DNA of 64,000 nucleotides from Bacillota bacterium (GTDB taxonomy: Bacteria; Bacillota_I; Bacilli_A; Erysipelotrichales; Erysipelotrichaceae): assembly GCA_023388995.1 (NCBI GenBank), contig JAEWFD010000040.1, positions 1 to 64,000 of the forward strand, read 5' to 3'. The notes under the pieces are model-generated. The model worked only from the letters and a program-made list of their open reading frames with translations. It did no database searches and was not told where the DNA came from. A program made the position numbers and the translations under genes. Below, piece after piece: positions 17,849-24,838 of the stretch (its first letter is position 1; each line of letters starts with the position of its first letter).

Positions 17849-18007
17849 TTACGATGGTTTTGCTGCCATTATCTTTACAAACCTGATGAAGTTTGCTTGG
17901 TTGCTCAGAAACTTAGTTTTATTGAAGTTAATGCCATTATCTTCATCGTCAAACTTGAAATACTTATTTTTTAGTACACTCTGAGCTACTTTGTCTTTTC
18001 TTATTAA
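17849..18007 (-). pseudogene. Decayed ORF remnant
   Basis: A 52-codon minus-strand open frame between stops, without a start codon or ribosome site. It encodes a protein-like sequence rich in Lys, Asn and Phe (KYFKFDDEDNGINFNKTKF) and ends at TAA 17849-17851. Its AT-rich style matches the neighbouring hydrolase gene. The rest of the 17652-18191 gap shows no other gene. The family is not recognised. Confidence 0.35.
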
Positions 18008-18191
18008 CTAGGGTAATATAACGAGATGCAGGTTTTGGCAGATTTCAAATCTCTTGCGGCAACTGATATCTGATAACGTAAGATTTCAATTTTCAACCAG
18101 AAAAAGAACGAACACTTTGCAAGGTGCTTATAAATAAGCGAGAAAACTACCATCATCCGATTCTCCGCTATATAAGTTAAAGATAAAAAAC

Positions 18192-18220
18192 TTGACGCTA
18201 TCATCGTTTTATGCTAACAT
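18192..18220 (+). promoter_or_regulatory. Promoter of the rplU operon
   Basis: TTGACG (18192-18197), 17 bases, TAACAT (18215-18220). Transcription would start near 18227, giving a leader of about 100 bases before rplU. Confidence 0.75.
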
Positions 18221-18226
18221 ATCTAC

Positions 18227-18329
18227 GTTGTATGTCCATGTCGGCTACAACCGCACAAATCTGGTCGAAAGTGGAGCTATTCCCACCATGCTTTGGCGAG
18301 TCTTAGACATTATGACAGGAGGTGCAGAT
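18227..18329 (+). ncRNA. L21 leader (ribosomal protein autoregulatory RNA)
   Basis: The about 100-base 5' leader before rplU contains CTACAACCGCACAAAT, a hairpin with GTGG pairing to CCAC, and GGCGAGTCTTAGACATTAT immediately before the ribosome site AGGAGGTG. The order and wording agree with the Firmicute L21 leader family as I remember it (Rfam RF00559). It would let L21, or another product of the operon, repress its own mRNA. Confidence 0.65.
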
Positions 18330-18641
18330 ATGTACGCAATTATTGAAACAGGCGGAAAACAAGTCCGTGTAGAAAAAGGTGCATCTATTTTCATTGAGAA
18401 ATTGGATGTGGCTGAAGGAGAAACAGTAACATTTGACCAAGTACTTGCTTATCATGATGGAAAAACAACAAAAGTTGGTGCTCCATATGTAGAAGGACTG
18501 AAGGTTACTGGGAAAGTAGAAAAACAAGGAAAAGCGAAGAAGATCATTATCTTCAAGTACAAATCCAAAAAAGGTTCTACTCGCCGCAAGCAAGGTCATC
18601 GTCAGCCTTACACTCGTGTTTTGATCGAAGAAATCGCATAA
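18330..18641 (+). CDS. rplU: 50S ribosomal protein L21
   Basis: A 103-residue protein beginning MYAIIETGGKQVRVEKG and ending with the RNA-binding KYKSKKGSTRRKQGHRQPYTRV segment, as in all bacterial L21. ATG 18330 follows AGGAGGTGCAGAT; the longer frame from 18192 would run through the promoter and leader. It is the first gene of rplU-prp-rpmA. Confidence 0.98.
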   Translation: MYAIIETGGKQVRVEKGASIFIEKLDVAEGETVTFDQVLAYHDGKTTKVGAPYVEGLKVTGKVEKQGKAKKIIIFKYKSKKGSTRRKQGHRQPYTRVLIEEIA

Positions 18642-18642
18642 G

Positions 18643-18957
18643 ATGATTTCGGTCAGCATCAAAACTCATCAAAATGAAATCCTGGAATTATGGATTCACG
18701 GGCACGCAAATGCAGCCCCTCATGGAGAGGATCTCGTTTGTGCCGGAGTAAGCACGGTTGCAATCGGCTTGCTGAACGCCATGCAAGAATTGGCGCCGGA
18801 TACTTGCCAGCTTTTGATGGGAGAAAATGAAACTCGCATCCAAGTCACAACAGTGACGGATACGAACCAACTGATATTAAAAATAGGTTGTATTCAACTC
18901 GAGACAATCGAAAACTCGTATAAGAAGTTTATTCGCATAAAGAAACAGGAGGTGTGA
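18643..18957 (+). CDS. prp: Ribosomal-processing cysteine protease Prp
   Basis: A 104-residue protein (YsxB family) with the catalytic pair in GHANAAPHGEDLVCAGVS: His21 and Cys33. In Firmicutes Prp removes an N-terminal extension from ribosomal protein L27. The next gene encodes an L27 with exactly such an extension, so the pair is functionally linked. It starts one base after the rplU stop and ends within the ribosome-site region of rpmA. Confidence 0.95.
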   Translation: MISVSIKTHQNEILELWIHGHANAAPHGEDLVCAGVSTVAIGLLNAMQELAPDTCQLLMGENETRIQVTTVTDTNQLILKIGCIQLETIENSYKKFIRIKKQEV

Positions 18958-18959
18958 AT

Positions 18960-19244
18960 ATGAAGTTTGTATTGAATATACAATTGTTTGCTTCCAAGAA
19001 GGGGACTGGTTCCACAAAAAACGGACGTGACTCTCATTCGAAACGACTTGGCGCAAAACGTGCTGATGGTCAGTTTGCGAAAGCAGGGGCAATCATTTAT
19101 CGTCAACGTGGAACAAAAATTCACCCAGGTACGAATGTGGGACGTGGCGGCGACGACACGTTATTCGCAACAGCAGCTGGTATCGTGAAATTTGAACGAT
19201 TGGGCAAAGACAGAAAGAAAGTTTCTGTATATCCACAAGCGTAA
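18960..19244 (+). CDS. rpmA: 50S ribosomal protein L27 with Prp-cleaved extension
   Basis: A 94-residue precursor. The first ten residues MKFVLNIQLF form the extension typical of Firmicutes, followed by ASKKGTGSTKNGRDS, the conserved mature N-terminus that reaches the peptidyl-transferase centre. By analogy with Staphylococcus aureus, Prp would cut between F10 and A11. ATG 18960 is chosen over the GTG at 18954, which lies inside AGGAGGTG. Confidence 0.97.
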   Translation: MKFVLNIQLFASKKGTGSTKNGRDSHSKRLGAKRADGQFAKAGAIIYRQRGTKIHPGTNVGRGGDDTLFATAAGIVKFERLGKDRKKVSVYPQA

Positions 19245-19246
19245 CG

Positions 19247-19273
19247 AAATCCCCATACGGGGATTTTATTTTT
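19247..19273 (+). terminator. Terminator after rpmA
   Basis: AAATCCCC, loop ATAC, GGGGATTT followed by TATTTTT. It separates rplU-prp-rpmA from obgE, allowing partial read-through control. Confidence 0.85.
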
Positions 19274-19310
19274 GATTCTGCTTTCTGTGGTTTCCCACAA
19301 AAAGAATCAA
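19272..19310 (+). promoter_or_regulatory. Hairpin in the obgE 5' region
   Basis: TTGATTC and GAATCAA flank an inner TGTGG-TTTC-CCACA stem, making a two-part hairpin. It sits between the rpmA terminator and the obgE ribosome site GGAAGGAGTGAGCGT. Confidence 0.45.
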
Positions 19311-19329
19311 TATAGGAAGGAGTGAGCGT

Positions 19330-20604
19330 ATGTTTATCGATCGCGTCAAATTAAAGGTAAAAGCAGGAGATGGCGGGAATGGGATTGTCGCTTTCTTACG
19401 AGAAAAGTACATTGCATTAGGAGGCCCTGCCGGCGGTGACGGTGGCAAAGGCGGCGACATCATTTTTGAAGCGGATGAAAATAAATCTACTTTGCTGGAT
19501 TTGCGCTACAATAAAATAATTCAGGCAGAAAGCGGCGAAAATGGCAAGCCAAAACGGATGTCCGGTGCCAGCGGCGATGATTTTATATTGCGCGTACCAC
19601 TGGGAACCATTGTAAAAGATGAGGAAACCGGCGGTATTATTGCTGACTTGACCAGACATAAGCAAAGAGCGGTCATTGCGAAAGCAGGACGTGGCGGACG
19701 TGGTAATATTCACTTTGTCACGAAACGCAACAGTGCACCGGAAATTTGTGAACCGGGAGGCATCGGAGAACAGAAGAATGTTCTGGTAGAATTGAAAATT
19801 CTTGCGGATGCGGGCTTGGTTGGTTTTCCTAGTGTAGGGAAATCAACACTGTTGTCGGTTGTTTCTGCAGCACGTCCGCAAATTGCCGATTACCATTTTA
19901 CGACAATCACCCCGAATTTAGGGATGGTGCGGGTTGATGAACAACGTTCCTTTGTTCTGGCTGACTTGCCGGGACTGATTGAAGGTGCTGCGGAAGGTCG
20001 TGGCTTAGGCCATCAATTCTTGCGTCATATCGAACGGTGCCGGGTCATTATCCATGTGGTGGATATGGGAAGCAATGAAGGCAGAGATCCTCTTGAAGAT
20101 TATCGCATTATCAATGAGGAACTAGGCAAATATGAATATCGTCTATTGGAAAGACCGCAGATTGTGGCTGCCAATAAGATGGACTTGGATGATGCTCAGG
20201 AAAATTTGGAAAGATTCCAGAAGGCTTATCCTGATGTGGCTGTTTTCCCGATGAGTGCAATTACGCATGAAGGGGTGCAGGCACTGTTGTATAAAGCGAT
20301 GGAGCTTGTGCAAGAAACACCGGAGTTTCCGATGGAAACGACGCAAGGTGTGGGTGTTTTGTATAAATATGAAGAAGAAGCACCGGCCTTTGTGATTCGC
20401 AATCAAGGCAATGGTGTATGGAAGCTGGATGGTGAACGATTGCTTCGTGCCTTCCGGATGACCGATTTCGAAAGTGAAGATGCAACCCAGCGGTTTGCGC
20501 GTACGATGCGCCTCATGGGTGTAGATGAAGCACTGCGGGATGCGGGAGCCAAAGATCAGGATATTATCTTAATTGATAATGCGGAATTTGTATTCCATGA
20601 TTAA
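19330..20604 (+). CDS. obgE: GTPase ObgE/CgtA
   Basis: The protein has 424 residues. The N-terminal Obg fold is glycine-rich (KAGDGGNGIVAFLREK, GGPAGGDGGKGGDI). The GTPase domain has G1 GFPSVGKST (165-173), the DLPGLIEGA switch II and the ANKMD base motif. The C-terminal OCT domain is complete. Obg binds the 50S subunit, is needed for ribosome assembly and links to ppGpp and stress in Bacillus. It sits downstream of rpmA as in most bacteria. ATG 19330 follows GGAAGGAGTGAGCGT. Confidence 0.97.
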   Translation: MFIDRVKLKVKAGDGGNGIVAFLREKYIALGGPAGGDGGKGGDIIFEADENKSTLLDLRYNKIIQAESGENGKPKRMSGASGDDFILRVPLGTIVKDEETGGIIADLTRHKQRAVIAKAGRGGRGNIHFVTKRNSAPEICEPGGIGEQKNVLVELKILADAGLVGFPSVGKSTLLSVVSAARPQIADYHFTTITPNLGMVRVDEQRSFVLADLPGLIEGAAEGRGLGHQFLRHIERCRVIIHVVDMGSNEGRDPLEDYRIINEELGKYEYRLLERPQIVAANKMDLDDAQENLERFQKAYPDVAVFPMSAITHEGVQALLYKAMELVQETPEFPMETTQGVGVLYKYEEEAPAFVIRNQGNGVWKLDGERLLRAFRMTDFESEDATQRFARTMRLMGVDEALRDAGAKDQDIILIDNAEFVFHD

Positions 20605-20612
20605 CGTAAAAG

Positions 20613-20633
20613 GATGCTGAGGCATCTTTTTTT
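20613..20633 (+). terminator. Terminator after obgE
   Basis: GATGC, loop TGAG, GCATC and seven T residues directly after the obgE stop. Confidence 0.8.
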
Positions 20634-20699
20634 GTAGGCAAATGTCGCCGACTCAAGTATAATGAAATTAAGTAGATCGATGAAGTGAGGATTTGTAAA

Positions 20700-22391
20700 A
20701 TGAATTTAGAGGTGTTCAAGAATTTAATTGTGAATGTTGGTTTGCTGGTGTTGTTTGCGTATATGTTGTTTCGTTTGCGATTTGCCCGTGAATTTATTGT
20801 AAATGATTATAAAACCGTAAAAGACAAAATTTTGATGGGTATCATCTTCGGAATGGTTGGTATCATCTCCACCTATACGGGTGTCAATGTGCATGGTGCA
20901 ATTGCGAATAGCAGAGTAATTGGTGTTGTGGCTGGGGGAATTTTGGGAGGTCCTCTTGTCGGGATTATTGCCGGCGTCATCGCCGGATCTCATCGTTATT
21001 TGATAGACATTGGTGGCTTTACAGCGGTGGCTTGTGCCGTATCAACGGTTGTTGAAGGGATAATCGGAGGCATGTACGCTTCCTATATCAAGCGCAATCA
21101 TAGTTTTGTTCCTGTCTTTTTAGTTACCATGCTTGCTGAAATTCTGCAAATGATCATTATTGTATTGCTTGCTCGGCCTGTTTTGCAAGCCTTGCACTTA
21201 GTGGAAGTAATCGCATTGCCAATGATTTTATTTAACTCGTTTGGTGTTGTGGTTCTGCTTTCAATCGTCAATTCGGTTGTGATTGAGCAAGATCACAATG
21301 CGGCGAAGCGAATTCGCCTGATCATGGAAATTGCCGATGAATGTTTACCTTATATGCGTCAGGGCCTTTACGATCAAGAGCATTTGCGACTGGCAGCCCA
21401 GATCATTTTAAAGCAACGAGATATTTTAGGTGTTGTGATAACGGATCACCAGCGTATTTTGATGTGCAGTGGAATGGCGACACAGTTAATCAAAAATAGC
21501 GAAAATTTGCCGGAAATTGCTGTTCATACCATGTCCAGCAAGCGCCAGGGACTGGCGAATGAAGGGAGGCAGCAAGATGCATTCCATGATGTGCTGAAAT
21601 CATATACTGCAGTGAGTGCTCCGCTGACGCAAGGAAGTAAAATGATTGGAACATTGATTTTGTTAGTTCCGAAGTTTAAGCTAAGCAGTGAAGTGGATTT
21701 GGGTTTTGTGAATGGGTTAGCGCGCATGTTTTCCACGCAGCTTGAATTGTCACAAGTTGATATTCAAACGAAGCTGCGCCAAAAAGCGGAATTCTCAGCA
21801 TTGCAAAGTCAGATAAACCCGCATTTTTTGTTTAACGCTCTATCAACTATTTCCGCGTTTGTACGGGAAAAACCGGATCAGGCCAGGGAATTGCTATTGG
21901 CACTAAGCGGCTATTTTCGGAATACATTGCAAGATGGTCATCCGATGATCTCGTTGTATGATGAATTGCAGCATGTACAATATTATTTGACATTGGAGAA
22001 AGCACGGTTCGAGGATAAACTGCTGATTACGATTGATATCCCAAGTGATATGGAATGCATGGTGCCTAGCTTTATTCTGCAGCCGCTTGTCGAAAATGCC
22101 GTGAAACACGGAGCGATGCGCAGCAACAAGATAGGAATCATCCACGTTAGTGCCTGGCAGACGGAAAAGGAAGAAACGATGATTTCCGTGCGGGACAATG
22201 GGCCGGGAATTCCGGCCGATGTTGTTTCCAGTTTAAATCGAGGGCTGTCTTGCGGGAAATCGATTGGTTTGTTCAATGTGCAAAAGCGGCTTACCAGTTT
22301 ATATGGGGAACAGCATCGTCTGCTTATTTGGAATACAGCAGAGGGTGCGGAGATTACCGTGCGTATTCCCAAAGAAACGCAATGGGTATGA
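20700..22391 (+). CDS. LytS/BtsS-type sensor histidine kinase
   Basis: A 563-residue membrane kinase. Residues 1 to about 200 hold the LytS-type multi-helix membrane domain (5TM-5TMR_LYT) including GVVAGGILGGPLVGIIAGVIAGSHR. A GAF-like region follows. The HisKA_7 segment QINPHFLFNALSTISAF has the phosphorylated His at 378, and the ATPase has ENAVKHG and DNGPGIP. Family members sense envelope state, murein breakdown products or extracellular pyruvate. ATG 20700 follows GTGAGGATTTGTAAA. It lies 14 bases before its response regulator, and a CstA transporter follows, which points to nutrient sensing as in E. coli BtsS. Confidence 0.9.
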   Translation: MNLEVFKNLIVNVGLLVLFAYMLFRLRFAREFIVNDYKTVKDKILMGIIFGMVGIISTYTGVNVHGAIANSRVIGVVAGGILGGPLVGIIAGVIAGSHRYLIDIGGFTAVACAVSTVVEGIIGGMYASYIKRNHSFVPVFLVTMLAEILQMIIIVLLARPVLQALHLVEVIALPMILFNSFGVVVLLSIVNSVVIEQDHNAAKRIRLIMEIADECLPYMRQGLYDQEHLRLAAQIILKQRDILGVVITDHQRILMCSGMATQLIKNSENLPEIAVHTMSSKRQGLANEGRQQDAFHDVLKSYTAVSAPLTQGSKMIGTLILLVPKFKLSSEVDLGFVNGLARMFSTQLELSQVDIQTKLRQKAEFSALQSQINPHFLFNALSTISAFVREKPDQARELLLALSGYFRNTLQDGHPMISLYDELQHVQYYLTLEKARFEDKLLITIDIPSDMECMVPSFILQPLVENAVKHGAMRSNKIGIIHVSAWQTEKEETMISVRDNGPGIPADVVSSLNRGLSCGKSIGLFNVQKRLTSLYGEQHRLLIWNTAEGAEITVRIPKETQWV

Positions 22392-22405
22392 AAGAAGGGG
22401 ATCGT

Positions 22406-23131
22406 ATGAGAATTGCTGTTGTTGATGATGAACGGCCTAGCCGCAGCGAGTTATGCCATTTGATACGTCAGTTGCATCCCCAAATAGAAATTGCAGAAGC
22501 GGATAGTGGCTGCCAGGCTTTGGAACTTGCTGCAGAACATTCTTTTGATGCAATGTTTTTGGATATTCATCTGGGGGATATCGCAGGCGTTCAGCTTGCG
22601 GGAATGCTAAGGAAATTGCAGCCGCAATTGCAAATTGTCTTTGCAACCGCATATGACTCCTATGCTTTGAAGGCATTTGATTTAGAAGCAGTTGATTACT
22701 TGATGAAACCATTTGACAGTAAACGTGTAGAGCAAGCGTTGCTGAAACTGCAGATTAAAGGGGATAAAAGTCCTGAAGTGCAAATTCGGCAATGTAAATG
22801 TCCTGACAAGCTTTCGGTAAGCAATGGAAAGCATGTAGTTTTGCTAAATATCAGCGATGTTTCTTATGTGGAGGCAGTGGAAGGCAGTTGTACCATCCAT
22901 AGCAAAGGGAAGAAATATGCAAGCAATCAACCATTAAGTTATTTTGAGCAGCGTCTGGCTGCCAATCAGTTTTTCCGGATTCATAAAAGTTATTTGATTA
23001 ATCTGGCTGACATGGTGGAATATTTTCCGTGGAATAGCGGGACCTTCTGCGTAAAAATGAAAGGATATGAGCAAATCAATCTGCCGGTGAGCAGAAAGCA
23101 GATGAGAATTTTGCGGGACTTGTTCGTATAG
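22406..23131 (+). CDS. LytTR-family response regulator
   Basis: A 241-residue regulator. The receiver domain 1-120 has the acidic pair DD at 7-8, phospho-acceptor D53 in MFLDIHLGD, and the conserved TAYDSYALKAFDLEAVDYLMKPF. The C-terminal LytTR DNA-binding domain has ISDVSYVEAVEGSCTIHS and FFRIHKSYLINL. ATG 22406 follows AAGGGG. It is paired with the kinase upstream. LytTR regulators bind two short direct repeats; such repeats are visible just downstream, before cstA. Confidence 0.92.
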   Translation: MRIAVVDDERPSRSELCHLIRQLHPQIEIAEADSGCQALELAAEHSFDAMFLDIHLGDIAGVQLAGMLRKLQPQLQIVFATAYDSYALKAFDLEAVDYLMKPFDSKRVEQALLKLQIKGDKSPEVQIRQCKCPDKLSVSNGKHVVLLNISDVSYVEAVEGSCTIHSKGKKYASNQPLSYFEQRLAANQFFRIHKSYLINLADMVEYFPWNSGTFCVKMKGYEQINLPVSRKQMRILRDLFV

Positions 23132-23133
23132 TG

Positions 23134-23164
23134 ACCGTTCATCTGCTTATTTCAGCCACTTGAT
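23134..23164 (+). promoter_or_regulatory. Candidate LytTR-regulator binding repeats before cstA
   Basis: ACCGTTCAT (23134-23142) fits the published LytTR consensus [TA][AC][CA]GTTN[AG][TG] exactly. CCACTTGAT (23156-23164) fits with two mismatches. The 13-base gap between the direct repeats and the place just upstream of the cstA -35 are typical for activation by this family. Confidence 0.45.
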
Positions 23165-23172
23165 GTTGCAAA

Positions 23173-23200
23173 ACGACATGTAAGGGTTTTCTTGTATAAT
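23173..23200 (+). promoter_or_regulatory. Promoter of the CstA-type transporter gene
   Basis: A weak -35 ACGACA (23173-23178), 16 bases, then a perfect TATAAT (23195-23200). A poor -35 next to candidate activator repeats suggests activator dependence. Confidence 0.55.
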
Positions 23201-23268
23201 CAAATAAGGAGATATGATACCATTTTCCCAACGGTGAACGAGTTCGCTGTGAAAGGGAGGATAGTATT

Positions 23269-24681
23269 ATGTATACGTTTTTACTTTCTGTTGTGCTGTT
23301 GATTGGCGGATATTTCTTATATGGGAAATTTGTTGATCGGGCATTCAAGCCGGATGATCGTCCTACACCAGCAACATTAATGGCAGATGGTGTCGATTAT
23401 GTGGCGATGAAGGATTCCAAGATTTTTTTGATTCAGTTACTGAATATCGCTGGCTTGGGACCAATCTTTGGTGCACTCTCCGGTGCTTTGTGGGGACCGG
23501 TTGTCTTTTTGTGGATCGTGGCTGGATCGATCTTCGCAGGTGCTGTGCATGATTATTTAACCGGCATGATCTCAATTCGTCATAATGGTGCTTCGATTTC
23601 GGAAATCGTCGGTATTTATCTTGGCGATGGAATGAAACAAGTGATGCGAATTTTCTCGGTTGTTTTGCTGGTACTGGTAGGAACAGTATTTGCAACCGGC
23701 CCGGCAGGATTGCTGGCAATGCTGACACCGGCTGTTTTAGATGCGAAATTTTGGCTGGTAGTTGTCCTTGTTTATTATTTTCTGGCTACCTTATTGCCAA
23801 TTGATCAATTGATTGGCCGTATTTATCCATTCTTCGGTATTTGTCTGATTATTATGGCAATCGGAGTTGGCGCGGGTATTTTAGTCCAAGGTTATACAAT
23901 TCCGGAACTGGCTTTGACGAATTTGCATCCTAAGGGCTTGCCAATCTGGCCGCTGATGTTTGTAACGGTTGCCTGCGGGGCAATTTCCGGATTCCATGCA
24001 ACGCAATCACCAATGATGGCTCGTTGTATGACGTCTGAAAAAAGAGGTCGTTCCATTTTCTATGGTGCGATGATTGCGGAAGGCGTAATTGCTTTGATTT
24101 GGGCGGCTGCCGGAGTTGCTTTTTATGAGACAACAGGAGGCTTGCAAGCAGCAATGGCTGCTGCCGGGCAAGGTGGAGTGGTGTATGAGATAACTCATAC
24201 TTTACTGGGCCCGATTGGTTCGGTGCTGGCAATGATTGGGGTTATCGCTTGCCCGATTTCTTCCGGCGACACCGCATTTCGCAGTGCCCGATTGACAATT
24301 GCCGATTGGTTTAAAATTGAACAAAAAACACATAAGTCCCGGTTGCTGATCACAGTTCCGCTTCTTGCGATAGGTGCCCTTTTGTCACAAGTTGACTTCA
24401 ATATTATCTGGCGCTATTTTGCTTGGTCAAACCAAACGCTGGCAATGATGGCTTTGTGGGCAGCGGCGGTATACTTGCATAAAAACAAAGCGAATCCATG
24501 GATTGCTGCGATTCCGGCTACCTTTATGTCGGCAGTGAGCTGCACGTATATTTTACAGGCTCCAGAAGGGTTCCGTTTGACAACTTCCGTTTCTTATCCA
24601 ATTGGAATTCTCTTTGCAGCAGGATTGCTGGTAATTTTTCTCAAAACAACCGTTTTGGCGAAGCAACCTATTGAAGCGTAA
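23269..24681 (+). CDS. cstA: CstA-family transporter, probable pyruvate or peptide uptake
   Basis: A 470-residue inner-membrane protein with many hydrophobic helices, the short Firmicute form of carbon-starvation protein CstA. Family segments include ATLMADGVDYVAM, NIAGLGPIFGALSGALWGP, AGSIFAGAVHDYLTG and ISGFHATQSPMMARC. In E. coli, CstA and BtsT import pyruvate and possibly peptides, and btsT is activated by BtsSR. Here the LytS/LytTR pair directly precedes, so control by it is likely. ATG 23269 follows AAAGGGAGGATAGTATT. Confidence 0.88.
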   Translation: MYTFLLSVVLLIGGYFLYGKFVDRAFKPDDRPTPATLMADGVDYVAMKDSKIFLIQLLNIAGLGPIFGALSGALWGPVVFLWIVAGSIFAGAVHDYLTGMISIRHNGASISEIVGIYLGDGMKQVMRIFSVVLLVLVGTVFATGPAGLLAMLTPAVLDAKFWLVVVLVYYFLATLLPIDQLIGRIYPFFGICLIIMAIGVGAGILVQGYTIPELALTNLHPKGLPIWPLMFVTVACGAISGFHATQSPMMARCMTSEKRGRSIFYGAMIAEGVIALIWAAAGVAFYETTGGLQAAMAAAGQGGVVYEITHTLLGPIGSVLAMIGVIACPISSGDTAFRSARLTIADWFKIEQKTHKSRLLITVPLLAIGALLSQVDFNIIWRYFAWSNQTLAMMALWAAAVYLHKNKANPWIAAIPATFMSAVSCTYILQAPEGFRLTTSVSYPIGILFAAGLLVIFLKTTVLAKQPIEA

Positions 24682-24709
24682 GCTGTGTCATTATAGGATA
24701 TGATAGAGT

Positions 24710-24735
24710 AAAAAGTTATCTGCGGATAACTTTTT
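24710..24735 (+). terminator. Terminator after cstA
   Basis: AAAAAGTTATC, loop TGCG, GATAACTTTTT: a perfect 11-base-pair stem ending in T residues. Confidence 0.88.
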
Positions 24736-24780
24736 CTTGTTTGTACGGTCAAATTTACTTTTTTATTACGCAAACATAAT

Positions 24781-24796
24781 ATGAAAGCGTTGTCAT
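24781..24796 (+). promoter_or_regulatory. cre site (CcpA operator) of the hut operon
   Basis: ATGAAAGCGTTGTCAT matches the Bacillus cre consensus WTGNAANCGNWNNCAW at every defined position. It ends 6 bases before the -10 TATAAT (24803-24808), so bound CcpA would block RNA polymerase. Carbon catabolite repression of histidine use is expected. Confidence 0.75.
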
Positions 24797-24802
24797 TTAT
24801 AG

Positions 24803-24808
24803 TATAAT
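24803..24808 (+). promoter_or_regulatory. -10 box of the hut operon promoter
   Basis: A perfect TATAAT lies 30 bases before the hutH start. No good -35 is seen because the cre site occupies that place. Confidence 0.55.
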
Positions 24809-24838
24809 GAAGGTATAACTATCATGAAGGGGAAGGCA

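Noticed and set aside
23201..23268. Riboswitch in the cstA 5' region
   Set aside because: The leader is short with only weak complementarity (GAACGAGTTC) and no known motif.
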